The notes: generated by a model from the letters alone, not told the origin. Positions 19,752 through 31,131 are shown, numbered from the stretch's first letter. The stretch: DNA of 64,000 nucleotides from Rhypophila decipiens (GCA_033297075.1 MU858164.1:1-64000); one strand, 5' to 3'. Translations and numbers: made by a program.

Positions 19752-21618
19752 ATGGCTGGTCCTCTAGCCTCAACCTTTGCCATGTCACGGCAGCTCGTTG
19801 AATCCATCCCTTCTGCCTTGCCCAATGGCAGCTCCATCTACGTCAAGTCCATCATGGAGCAGTGGGTTCAGGCTTCATACACGTGGATTGCCGTCGTAGC
19901 ATCCATCCTCCTGGGATCGGTTTTTACGGCGTGGAGCGCCATCCCCAAGAGACAAGCCTACGCCGATGCCCCCATCGCCTGCGTCGACGATCCCAAACGT
20001 CCGTCAAAGGGCGTGCTGCAAAAGGCTCGCGAGAGCTTCCGGACCGATGCCATCGGAATGCTCCAAGAGGGCTACCGACAGTACAAGGGTCAGCCCTGGT
20101 ATGTACCTAGTCCTCTCGGCGAGCGCTTGATGATTCCGAGTAAATATGTCGAGGAGCTCAAAAACGCGCCGGTGGATGAGGTCGACTTTGTGGCCACTTT
20201 CTTTGAGATGTTTGAGGGGCGGTACACCACCATGGGCAGTCGCTCCACGCTACATCCCAGGGTGGCCAAGCACGAGTTGAACCAGAATATGGGTAAGAAG
20301 TATAGCACAAAGCTTATCACCAGGGCATTGACTGACATCTAATGTTCAGCCATGATTCTTGACCCCGTCATGGAAGAGATCAAGGATGCTTTTGACGTGC
20401 ATTTGCCCGCGACAGATGGTGAGTCCGCCCCACAAAGAATTGGATGATTAGGTTCTAATAAAGAAGCAGACTGGACGCCAGTGCATGTTCATGACGCAGT
20501 TGTCAACATTGTCGCTCGTGTTTCGTCCCGCATGTTTGGCGGGACCGACCTCTCGACCAACAAGGAGTGGGTAGACGCCACCATCAACTTTGCTCTCGAC
20601 GGCTTCATTGGAGCCCAGGCCATCAAGAAGTACCCGCACTTCGTTCGGCCGTTGGCAGCCAAGTTCATTCCTGCCCTCACCAAGATCAAGGAGCACCACG
20701 CCACTGCTCAGCGGGTTATTGTGCCGATTCTGCGGGAGAGGGAGAAAGCCGCCAAATCCGGATGGTCCAATTCTGACACGGGAAAGCCTCCGGCCGACTT
20801 TCTGCAGTGGATGGTTGACGCGGCCGTCGGCGAGGAGACGGAAAAGAGCTTCATCGCCCAAATTCAACTCAAGCTGAGCTTTGCTGCCATTCATACAAGT
20901 GCTGCGGCCCCCGCTCAGCTGCTCTACGACTTGTGCTGCCTGCCTCAGTATATCCAAGAGCTGAGGTCTGAGATATCGGATGCCAGGAATTCGTCCAGCA
21001 CAGGGGACCTCGACAAGCGCGCATTGCTGAAACTAGAGAAACTGGACAGTCTGATGAAGGAGACGCAACGGTTCAACCCCTTGCTTTTGAGTGAGCTTAG
21101 TTTTCATTTTCCCCGAGGATGGGTTGGAAGAGGCACAAGTCTAACTTGGAAATACAGTCACATTTGAGCGCATCATAACAAAGAACTACACGCTATCTGA
21201 CGGATTCCGCATCCCGGCCAACACACAGATCGGGGTACCGACGCAGGCCATCTCAATGGATCCAGAGATTTACCCCAATCCTGAAAAGTTTGACCCTCTC
21301 AGGTTCTACAAGATCAAGCAAGCAATGGAAGCTGAGGGTAAGCTCAAGAACAACGCCGCAGCAGCGGGAAAGCTCGCATTTGCAAGCTCCAATCATGAGT
21401 CAATGGCCTTCGGATACGGCCGTCATGCTTGCCCCGGCCGGTGGTTTGCTGGCAACGAAATCAAGATGATCATGGTTTATTTGCTCGAGAATTACGATTT
21501 CCGCCTGCCGGGTGCCAAGACCGGGCTGGAGAACCGTCCGCCAAGCTTGTGCTATGAGACGCAGTATCTACCCAATCCGGAGGCTGTGATTGAGTTTCGG
21601 AGGCGCAAGGGTAATTAA
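19752..21618 (+). CDS. Cytochrome P450 (ent-kaurene oxidase/CYP503-like), P450-2
   Basis: Four exons (19752-20292, 20350-20418, 20470-21090, 21158-21618) encode 563 aa. The joins restore N-Q-N-M-A-M-I-L-D-P and P-A-T-D-D-W-T-P, segments seen in fungal P450s related to gibberellin ent-kaurene oxidase. One membrane segment lies at about residues 42-60. The I-helix region reads A-I-H-T-S-A-A-A and lacks the usual A-G-x-D/E-T-T, which is common in this group. K-E-T-Q-R supplies the ExxR, and the haem loop F-G-Y-G-R-H-A-C-P-G has Cys502. Relatives catalyse multi-step oxidation of a methyl group to an acid. An analogous oxidation of the aristolochene skeleton is a reasonable guess only. Confidence 0.92.
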
Positions 21619-22097
21619 ATGGACAATCGTGGATTGCGGGTGGATGTTGCAAAAGATGTTTTGGAAGCATCATGGTTGGCGACGTTTAGGTCACCTGTTG
21701 TATTCTCAGGTATAGCAGAGACGTCGCCGAATCCGCGTCATCTAGTTCACCCCTCCATGATAGTATTGAGAGCACAAACGTCTAGACCTGTACCTTCTCA
21801 TTTCGGGAAGGAAACACACTAGGAACCCGCCCAACCTAGTCCGTATAATAATTTCTGTCGGATTCGTTCCTCAAAGGGTTACACCTTGATGTAGTATTGA
21901 GCCTTACTCCGTGGGGTAGACTGGCTATCGTAGCAGCATATCAAGGTCACTTCGCTCCTTGCTCCTACACGTGTACATGGGTAGCATGCATGCACTGAGC
22001 ATATAACCACAGCATCCCCTACCAAGTCGTGTCTCCGTTTTGTGCCCATCAGCCAAAATCCACCAAAACTAATCACCAACTTCCACCAACAATTACC
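21619..22097. promoter_or_regulatory. Promoter region of SDR-1
   Basis: 479 bp between P450-2 and SDR-1. A TATAA element at 22002-22006 lies 92 bp before the SDR-1 start codon and is a plausible core promoter. Nothing else is evident. Confidence 0.5.
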
Positions 22098-23236
22098 ATG
22101 GGCTCCTTCCCACCACCAGGGTCTTTGGCCATCACGGATGATGATATCCCAAGCCTAGAAGGAGAGGTCGCTATTATCACAGGCAAGTCAAAAACAGCAC
22201 ACCTATCCGGTACAATTCATGGCCTTCTGACAGTCTCATGCGCATGAATAGGCGGCGGCTCTGGAATCGGACTGGCAGCAGTCAGACTCCTGGCAACAAA
22301 AGGGGCTCAAGTCTTCGTCCTTGATCTCAACGAGCCCGACGCACACACCATCCCTTTGGCACCAGCCGGTGAAAACCCTCTGCCAGACAAAGCCACATTC
22401 ATACGGTGCGACGTCTCTTCTTGGCAAGACCTGCGCAGTGCTTTTGCAACCGCGGCTTCTCAGGTGGGCCGTATTGACATCGCAATCGCCAATGCCGGCG
22501 TCTCGGAGGAATACGACTACTTTGCTGACCAGCTCGACGACGCAAATGGTGACCTGCTTGAGCCCGGGCATGCCGTTATTGATGTCAACTTCCGCGGAGT
22601 CGTCAACTTCGTCAAGCTTGCGGTTCATCATATGCGCAAACAGGAAAGTCCTGCGATTGCTGGTCGACCCCGTGGTCGTATCGTCATCACCGCCAGTGCG
22701 ACTGCCTATGCGCCCGAGCAAAATCTTCCCGTTTACAGTGCTTCTAAGCTTGCGGCAAGTATTCTATTCCTTTTTCTTGTACTTTTTAAAAGGGGACTCG
22801 CCAGACTGACACGTAATCCTTGATACAGACAATTGGCCTAGTCCGGGGGCTGCGTTCGACCCTCATCACTCAAGATATCACCATCAACGCAGTGGCCCCA
22901 GCAGCTACCATCACAAAGCTGCTGCCCCAGAATCTCGCCACCCCGCTCATGGCTGCTGGTCTGCCCGTCAGCTCGGCTGAATCCGTGGGCCGAGCGCTGG
23001 TCTTTTCCGCTACGGCCGAGCAGAAGAGGCGGGTGGAGGACTACGGCAAAGACACATCGGGCAGCGGTCTTGGAAACAATGGCCCTTGGAACGGTCGGAC
23101 CATCTTGACGCTGGGAGATCAGTACACGGAGCTGGAGGAAGAGTACGCTCGGCTGAGGCCCGCTTGGTTCGGGGAAGAGAACAGTACGCTGACAAGGAAG
23201 CAACAGGCTGCTACTGACTTTAGACAGCTTGGTTGA
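22098..23236 (+). CDS. Short-chain dehydrogenase/reductase SDR-1 (15-PGDH-like)
   Basis: Three exons (22098-22182, 22252-22754, 22829-23236) encode 331 aa. Both introns must use GC-AG boundaries (donor GCAAGT). Only these joins restore the cofactor motif T-G-G-G-S-G-I-G (residues 28-35) and keep Y-S-A-S-K (Tyr190, Lys194) followed by [14 protein letters not shown] and S-A-T-A before the tyrosine complete a classical SDR. Asp in V-F-V-L-D-L at the end of beta-2 predicts NAD(H) preference. The family resembles fungal 15-hydroxyprostaglandin dehydrogenase-like enzymes, including the long C-terminal segment R-P-x-W-F-G-E-E-N. The likely role is oxidation of a P450-made alcohol to a ketone. Confidence 0.88.
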
Positions 23237-24697
23237 GCGAGCTTTTTTCGAGGATGAGCTTGTCAGTGAGAATGAGTGATGAAATACTTGGTTGGGAAGT
23301 CGTCGTTGATATAGGACTATTGTTACAAAATGCAACGCAAAGCGTACCAAAACTGAACTATACATGCTTGAAAAGGTTGCATTCTCAACCTAAAATTCCC
23401 CTTATAGGCCACCATTTTGTGAACAAGTCGAGCTATCACGCTGGCTGGACTTGCCTTACAGCAAAACTGGCCTATTGTGACTTTAATTAAGTTGAGTTAA
23501 TGTAATTTCGAGTATTTGATTGCAAAAGATAAAATAACATTTTCACAGTGAATTCCCAGGCTTCCTGTGAATGGATGCAGTCGGGGCTTGGCCGATGTTT
23601 GAAGATCCTCTTAATTGAATCCAAATTATATTCTCACTGATTCTTCCAACATCATGACACTATGATGTTTTGAAATCATCCCTGATGTCCGATCCTTTTA
23701 AAGAGGAAGTAATCACGTTGGCTATAGGACATTATCTTGTATGTCAAGTACCCGGGCAGTAGCCTTAACATGTACGCATTACCTATGCTAGGCCGGATGC
23801 GAAAAGCAGCTGAAAGACCCGGATAACTCAGAACTGCGGCTGGGGCATCGGTAGGACGGTTAAAAAAAGAATCGAAGGGATCAGGAAAGCTTCTATTGCC
23901 TTCGATTTAGATTACCGGAACTTTGGCAATATTTGACATTGTTCTGGGATCAGCATTCAATGTTTTCCTTCTCGAGGATTATTGGACCCGGTTCGCTCCC
24001 GCCCCCATCTTGTAGTAGGCAATGATCCAATAAAACTCGATCCTGCCCCACCACCCATCCGGGCGGTTTCCCTATCCGTCATGGCCGAGGCTAGTGAACC
24101 ACCCAACCGGGAATGAGTCTGTTCAGACGGTGCAACATCAGCCTTACGGAAACTGATGGACAAGGGACCCCTTCAGCTTTCCCAGCGGCGCAACCCTGCC
24201 ATATGACCCGGCAAGGTGGACTGAGGTGTCGTAATATATTCAGCCAAAGTCGTCTGACCACAAGCATGTGCCAAATGCAGGTACGCCACTTGGCATGCTA
24301 GCCAGTTAGGTCATTGGTGACTGGTCATTATGCCAGTCCCCCCAGGAACGTACCCGCATCGTGCTATGTGCCTGTCTACTGGTACATCATCTTCAATATT
24401 GACTAACTCCCTCAGGAAAGAAACTAGAGCAGACTCAGCCATGGGAGCGGCACGGGCTCATGCTCGAGACTGCGCTGCAAAAAGAGTGCAAATGGCGTCC
24501 TACAAATACTAGTACCATTGATCCGGCATGAATTTCGAACTGTCGATTGACCTTCATTAACCCGTTGCATCTGCCAAGAGATCTTTCATCTATTTCCCTC
24601 CCCAGGGCGACACGATCGTCGCCAGCTGCATTGTCAGACTCTCATTGCACGTGGTCACGTCACATCTCCCCACTGCCCCTTGCAGGACCCTTTCAAG
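23237..24697. other. Gene-free region, 1.46 kb
   Basis: AT-rich sequence, especially 23480-23750, separates SDR-1 from the FAD oxidase. I find no ORF with a recognisable domain, no RNA gene and no repeat. Small ORFs near 24113-24512 are unsupported. The right end must hold the promoter of the oxidase. Confidence 0.5.
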
Positions 24698-26474
24698 ATG
24701 CATTTGGTTACCTCTTATCTCGCCTCTTTATTGTTCGTCAGCGGCCATTTGGGCCAGACTGCACTGAGCCACAGTATTCCGAGGAGAGAGCCAAACGCTT
24801 GCCAAAGGTTGGCGCAAGTCTATGGAAACAAGACCTCGTTACTAGGAAGTTCCCAGCTGGCATTAGTCAGCCAAGGTAAGTCGCCATCTTGCACTTACTC
24901 TTTCTCTTTCAGTAGCAACATCATCATGATTCTGACATGTCCAATCAACTTGTAGAAAACTGGTCTGAAGCCGCACAGCTCACACCCAACTGCACGTTCG
25001 AGCCTACCACGGCAGATGACGTCTCGGGCGCACTGCGCATTCTGGTCTCGACCAAGACCAAATTTGCCGTCCGCAGCGGCGGGCATATGCCAAATCCTGG
25101 CTCCTCCAACATTAACGGGGGCGTACTCATCTCTCTGACCAACCTCAAGACCCTGAAGCTCAACAGTGATCACTCCATCGTTTCCGTGGGAGCCGGCTAT
25201 CGATGGGGAGACGTCTACCAGTGGCTCTCGGGCTATGGTCTTGTCGCAGCGGGTGGCCGATATGAGCCGGTGGGAGTGCCCGGGTTTCTTCTCGGCGGCG
25301 GCATCACCTTCTTCGGGTCCAGACATGGCTGGGGCGCCAACAACATTGCCAACATGGAGGTCGTCCTCGCCAACGGCACCATCGTGAATGCCAATGCAAC
25401 CCGTCACAGTGATCTCTTTTGGGCCCTCAAGGGCGGATCAAGCAACTACGGCATCGTGACTCGGCTGGATCTGAAAACATTGGCCGACAGCCCCATGTAC
25501 GGCGGCACTACTGCATTCCAGCCAGATCGTATCAGCGATTTTGTGGACGCCATCGCCAGCTACTCGACCGTTGGCGGCGGCTCTGATGACCCCAACGCCT
25601 CGTATAACCCGTCGATGCAAGTTATACCCGCCACGGGCCAAGTCAGGCTCTTTTCCTTCTGCGGCTACCGGGGCAATGACCCTAGCCCGGCTGCCTTTGC
25701 AAAATTTAGCCAGATCCCGGTCCGTTTCACCAACAATAGCGTGCGCTCTAACCTTTGGGGTCTGGTTGGGGACACGATGGCCGAGGATTATCATGCTCGC
25801 ACACACAGACAGCTCTTTTGGGGAACTGCGCTCAAGGCCACACCCGCCTCGGTCTACCTTATTAACCAGACCTTTTTTGAGACGTTTAACGCAATGGCGC
25901 CGCGACTGCAAAATGCCACTGGGCTCAGTTTGACGACTACTCCTCAACTGATATCGCGGGCTTGGATCAACGCCGCCAAGGCCTCGGGCGGCGATCCCAT
26001 GGACATTGACGCTGACGGTGGAATCATCGGTGAGTTAGCTTACTTGCCCTCTTTGTTCGTATTGTCGCTCATGCTAATGACGATTCAACTAGCACACCTA
26101 ATCACCTCCCGCTGGGAAGACGCGGCCGACGATGCCGTAGTGTACGAGTTCAACAGGCGCTGCACCGAGGCTCTCGACCGCAAGGCCAAGGCCAAGGGCC
26201 TTTACTATCCCTTCATCTACCTCAACAATGCCGGACCGGGCCAAGACCCTCTCAAGCTTTACGGTCAAGGGAAGTCACTTCCAAAGATGCAGGCAGTTCG
26301 GGACTTGTATGGTATGTACAGGATGACCTTCCTGACAGAATGATGCAAGCTGACCGATGGCTGACAAAATGACAAACAGATCCTACTGGTGTCTTTCAAG
26401 AGTTGATGCCTGGCGGTTTCAAAGTCGGATATGGTCGAGAAGGAAAGGGCAAGGGGAAGGGTAAGCGTCATTGA
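24698..26474 (+). CDS. Secreted FAD-linked oxidase (BBE/VAO family)
   Basis: Four exons (24698-24875, 24956-26029, 26093-26311, 26380-26474) encode 521 aa. Residues 1-23 look like a signal peptide. The FAD-binding domain carries R-S-G-G-H-M, with His103 the expected 8-alpha covalent flavin site, then L-G-G-G-I and a berberine-bridge-like C-terminus (Y-x-x-P-T-G-V-F-Q). The cysteine that gives bicovalent flavin in plant BBE enzymes is not seen in the corresponding G-S-R-H-G-W-G-A-N-N-I segment. Several N-x-T/S sites fit secretion. In PR-toxin biosynthesis a flavin oxidase also acts on the eremophilane core, so alcohol oxidation or desaturation is plausible here. Intron 2 (63 nt) is in frame without a stop, so its removal rests on splice signals alone. 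Confidence 0.88.
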
Positions 26475-26739
26475 GATGAGTGTCGTATTGCTTTGGAATA
26501 ATTAGCACATTGCCTTTGCTCTGAATAGCAAAAAGACATGAACTGCCTTTGTTCTTTTGTTGTACACCATTCTCAAACATGGAGCTTTTTGCGCGTAGTT
26601 AGCCTTTCACCTCATGATAGAGTAGATGTTGCGTTGTGACGTGGCTGGAAAAGAAAAGTTAAAACAACAGTGGCGCCAGATACCAACGCCAGGATAAAGT
26701 ACAATACAAAAGACTAGTTAAAAAAGCGCAAAAGATGAG

Positions 26740-26828
26740 TCCCCTCGACCGGAATCGAGCCGGTGACCTTTCGGTTTATGATTGAGACAATTACAGCCGA
26801 ACGTGATAGCCAACTACACCACAAGGGG
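26740..26828 (-). tRNA. tRNA-Tyr (anticodon GTA) with intron
   Basis: On the minus strand the acceptor stem is CCCCTTG/CGAGGGG with discriminator A. The anticodon stem TTCGG/CCGAA encloses CTGTAA, a 15-nt intron (26776-26790) and A, placing anticodon GTA with the intron after position 37, as in other eukaryotic tRNA-Tyr genes. The T arm is ACCGG/CCGGT with loop CTCGATT, in which position 54 is C instead of the usual T. T-rich sequence follows the 3' end. The mature length is 74 nt. It lies between the FAD oxidase and SDR-2. Confidence 0.88.
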
Positions 26829-27040
26829 TTTTAGACTCGATGAATAATTGTTGGCGACGCGTTTTGTATTCCTGCCCCGCCAAGCTGCGTCATTCAGTGC
26901 CAGTCAAAATAAACAAATAATTATCACGAGCCACGTGGGTTGCATGTAGACGCTTAGACTGATACAGAGACGAGTCCAAATCATTCCTTTCAATTTCTTG
27001 TCCTATTCAACGTCAAAGCCCATAGTCTGTCGTACAACCA

Positions 27041-28195
27041 CTAGGCCGGAAGCTTGGCCTTCTTAGTCCCTTTCAGATGCTCACTAATCTTTCCGGTAAA
27101 CAGAAACTCGGGGTACTTGGTCCCTGGATCCACGCCAAGTTGGTAACCAGCGTGCCGTCTCCAACCGCCACCGTCAACAACCAGACTTGTCCCGTTGACA
27201 TGGTGCGCGGCATCGCTCAGCATAAAGACCGTCGCATCAGCAATATCCCGTCCGGTCGCCCATCTACCACTGGGGATACACTCGGTCCTCTCCTTCTTGC
27301 TGGCCACCGCGCTGCCCAGACGTTCCATCCCTTCGGAGCCCTCCACGCCGCCAGGGGCGATTGAGTTTGCGTTGACACCGAATGGGCCATACTCAAGTGC
27401 CACACTTGCCATGATTGAGTCCACTGCTGCTTTGGCTGCACTTGCGGCTGCCATGAGCGGATAGCCTGTGTAGTGGAAGGTAGCTGAGACTGAGATCAGA
27501 CGACCACCCGAAGTGCCGTCTCCCGGGGCTAGGTTCGGGTTCTTGGCTGCTGACTCGACCAAGTATTGTATGGTGGCTTTGACCGTGTTGTATGTGCCGA
27601 GGGCGTCAATATCCATGACTGCCTTGAACCCGTTTGCGCTTAGGTTGGAGATGGGCGCTATGAAGTTGCCGGCCGCTCCGCATCTGTTGTTTGTCAATCT
27701 GAGTCCCGAATCTTGGAGTTCAAATCGTGGGTTGTATACATACATCACATAGTCGATGCCGCCCAGTTCTTCTGCGCATCGGTCGGCTGCTGCTTTTAGA
27801 ACATCGAACTAGAACACCAACATCTAAGTTTCAATGACTCGTCTTCGCCCGTAGTTGTGAAACCCGTAAATGATACTTACGTTCCGGACATCGACGCCAC
27901 CGATGCCAATGACTTTTGAGCCTGGCCTGACTTTCGCAATCTCCTTGGCAGCATTCTCTGTCTTCTCGATGCTCCGTCCGATGATGCAAGCGTTTGCTCC
28001 CAGGTGAACAATTGCTCGAGTTTGTGCACTTCCAATTGAGCCGGCACCACCTGTTATGAACAGGACCTTGTTGGCTACCATGCAACCTTTGTCAGCGGCG
28101 CATGTCTTCGATTCGATTTGAACATGGTGCGAGGGCTTACCAAAGATGCCATCTGCAAAGATGCTGCTGAGATACTCGGATCGAGGGACCGCCAT
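27041..28195 (-). CDS. SDR-2, peroxisomal 2,4-dienoyl-CoA reductase-like
   Basis: Four exons on the minus strand (28195-28141, 28086-27881, 27808-27744, 27683-27041) encode 322 aa. The joins give I-T-G-G-A-G-S-I-G for NADP binding and C-G-A-A-G-N-F in the N-N-A-G position. The active-site segment F-H-Y-T-G followed by S-A-A-K-A-A-V-D replaces the usual Y-x-x-x-K and is the signature of the Sps19/DECR2 type. In beta-oxidation these enzymes reduce 2,4-dienoyl-CoA. The C-terminus is A-K-L-P-A, so an A-K-L peroxisomal-like tripeptide is buried by two residues and import is uncertain. Inside a PKS/terpene cluster it could reduce a conjugated dienone or dienoyl thioester. It is divergent from P450-3. 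Confidence 0.88.
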
Positions 28196-28989
28196 CGTAT
28201 CGTCCGCTGATGAGATTGAGGAGGTGAATTGAGGCAGGGGGGCAGCAAATAAGTCCTACTCCTAGCTCCGGATAAGCATACCCGGGGAATTGAAAGCTGA
28301 TATAACTCAAAGACGCTTTCTCGTGGCAAAAGTGGAATACTGAACTGCGAGCTGGACACGGCGTCGGGATAATGCGGCGCCGAGCAGGGAAGAAAGCACC
28401 GTGAGAAAATGGACGTCTTGTTGCCCGTGGACCGGCATTGCAAATCTGTGTGATCAAATTCACGATGAGCAAAATTTCACCGTTGTGATAAACCAACAGG
28501 GATGTTTTGTTCCAAAAATGGTCTTGATTGATTGCTCAATTGGTGGACGCAATCAGCCTTCCAGCGCAAAGAGACTCGCGCTAACCGAATGTGGTAACCG
28601 GCCGGAAGGAACGTCGGAGCCTGAGAGGGGATGGCGGTGCAGAAAACCACAAATGTCAACCTAAAATGCAGTTCTTTGTATGTTGCACTTCCTTTTTTGG
28701 CCATCTATTTTATCGATATTTTATTTCTTTATGCCATGCTTTTGGTCTGCCAGAAAAAGGAACAACCCGGCAGGTCCCGGGGTTCACTTGCAGGTTTCAA
28801 CCACACCACTGACCACGCTTGCCAGCCGCAGTTGGACTGTGTTTGTTCACCACCATATCATGGCTATCAAAGATTAAAGACAACCATATTGGTGTACGTA
28901 ATCATACCATACAGCATAAAACACTATTCTCAAGACCACTTCAGCAAGCAGTAATCGTTACAAGTTCATCTTTGATATACGTGTTCAAT
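28196..28989. promoter_or_regulatory. Bidirectional promoter, SDR-2 / P450-3
   Basis: 794 bp between divergent starts. A hydrophobic 107-codon ORF (28631-28954) lacks domain support and overlaps the P450 leader, so it is not called. A CCGGCCGG palindrome occurs near 28604. No regulator site is proved. Confidence 0.5.
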
Positions 28990-30789
28990 ATGTTACAAAC
29001 AACAACATTACCCTTGGTGGAGGCATTCCCGTTTCTCCTAGAAACGAGGTACCAAGCCGTTCTCGTTCTCCTCCTCGTCCCGATCCTCACATACATCGTC
29101 ACCTCAATCCGCTCAGCAATCGCGGTATACGGAACCTGCGAGCGCAAACCACCAATCCTTCCCTACTGGATACCATGGCTAGGCAACCTAATCGCAGCCG
29201 GCAATCCAGCCAAGCTCGCAGAAGACATCACCAAACGCTTCGGCTTCTCTACCCCAGTACGCGTCCGAGTCGGTCCGGTAAAAGGCTACCTCGTCTCAGA
29301 CGCCTCCCACTTTGACGTCCTTCTCCGGGGAGCTCGCAACCTGAATTCCTCCCCCGGTGTGATCCTCATGCTCCGGAACATCTTTGCCGTGCCCCAAGAA
29401 GCATGCGATTTCTACTCGGAAGACAACTCGGGTATTGCATCGACTCCTCTGCCAGGGACGACTATCCCACCTCACAACCGCATGGCTCACCTCCGCCATA
29501 GCGCAGCAACAAAGTACCTCTACGGTCCGCACCTGCGAAACATGACGGACCGGTTTGTAAAGAACTACACCAAGCAAATTTCCGAATTCACTGAGGTCGG
29601 GTCCGAATGGGTGACCTACCCGGACCTGGTAGTCTGGCTGCAGCGATTCATGTTCCAAGCAGCGACGTCTTCATTGATGGGGGAGCATGTATTCCGTATC
29701 AACCCCGACTTTAGCGACGACTTTTGGGAATTTGTCTCGCACTTGCCTACGCTTGTCAAAGCATTCCCGAGATGGATGAATCCCAAGGCCTGGGAGGCGA
29801 GGGGACGCTGTCTGAGGACGATTGAGAAGTGGCATAAGCACGCTTGGGAGAATGTGGATCATAGCACGGATGATGATGATTCTGTCGAGTATGAGGAGTT
29901 CTTTGGGGCTAGGATTATGCGGGTTAGGTATAACTATGCTAGAAAGATGGAGCGGATGTCTGATGAGGCGAGGGCGGCGGAGGATTTGGCCATGGTTTTT
30001 GCGTGAGTCTTGTTTCTGATTTAGCTATTCCCCGCATGTACGTGTGGGCAAACATTGCTAACTGATATCCACAGAGCCAATGCAAATGCCGTCCCGGCCG
30101 CGACGTGGTTCATCCTCGAGTTTCTGCGAGATCCGGAGCTTCTTACCCGAGTCCGCGCCGAGATTGACTTGGCGCGCCTCCCGGCCGAGAAAGAAGGAGA
30201 GCTCCCCAGGTTTGATGTTACCAAGCTTTGCGAGGGCGTGCTTCTGCAGTCGGTCTGGGCCGAGACACTGCGTCTCAGAGTAACCCTCGCCTTGATTCGG
30301 GCGCCTGAGAAGCAGGATTTCAAGCTGGGCGACTGGCTCTTCCCCAAGAACGATCTTATCTTTTTGTCCAGTCGGACGGCGGCGTACAACAAGGATGTCT
30401 GGAATCAGGGGTACAAGGATCAGGAGCACCCCGTTGATGAATTCTGGGCTGACAGGTTCATCGTTTACCCTGATGACCCTGCAAGTGGGCCGCTCAAGAG
30501 TCCCAAGCTCTCGTCTAGAGAGGTTACCGAGGAGAAGAAGAAGGCTCGGTTCTCGACCGAAGGTCTAGCTGGAGCGTGGGTCCCTTTTGGTGGCGGCGTG
30601 AGGATGTGTCCTGGGAGATTCTTTGTCAAGAACGAGATGATGGCCGCCATGGCCCTGCTTTGCTCGTGCTATGACATTGAGCTGCAGACAACCGAGGGCT
30701 GGCAGCCTGAAGCGGATATGAGGTTCTTTGCCACGGGCACTCTCCCACCGAAGGGTGAGATTCCTTTTAGAATAAGGCGAATAGTCTAA
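28990..30789 (+). CDS. Cytochrome P450 (CYP7/8-like class), P450-3
   Basis: Two exons (28990-30002, 30075-30789) encode 575 aa, long for a P450. An N-terminal anchor lies at about residues 17-40, followed by a proline-rich hinge (P-P-I-L-P-Y-W-I-P-W-L-G-N). The I-helix reads A-A-N-A-N-A-V-P-A, with Asn in place of the oxygen-activating Asp/Glu-Thr, as in the CYP7/CYP8 group and its fungal relatives. E-T-L-R and the haem loop F-G-G-G-V-R-M-C-P-G (Cys516) are intact. Upstream frame without an ATG is open but is taken as leader. The atypical I-helix permits isomerisation-type as well as hydroxylation chemistry in relatives. The substrate is unknown but cluster context points to the sesquiterpene. 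Confidence 0.9.
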
Positions 30790-31131
30790 GGGGTGATTAT
30801 GAGACTGATGGCAGGTATTGAAGCTGCTGTGATTATCCAAAATACTTGGAATAGTATTCAGATATGCATATGGCCATGATTACACAGTATAGTTCAACTA
30901 GATGCAAATAATTACTAGACTGTCTATGAAAGTATTTTTGATTGTATTCTTAGTTCTCGTATGTGCAGCCGAGCTATCTAATCAGGGGAAATGGACAAAC
31001 CCCATATGCAAGGAAAGGTTGCCTTGGGCTTGATTGGTGGACTTTACATATCAACCTTGCAGCACTTGACTCTATAAGAGTTGATCGAACTGTGTTCTTG
31101 ATTTCTAGGCAATACTAGGGTTCAACATTAT
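30790..31131. other. Convergent 3' region, P450-3 / SDR-3
   Basis: 342 bp of AT-rich sequence between two converging genes. I see no additional feature. Confidence 0.5.

Noticed and set aside
28631..28954. 107-codon hydrophobic ORF in the SDR-2/P450-3 promoter
   Set aside because: It has one membrane-like segment but no motif, and it overlaps the P450-3 leader in another frame.
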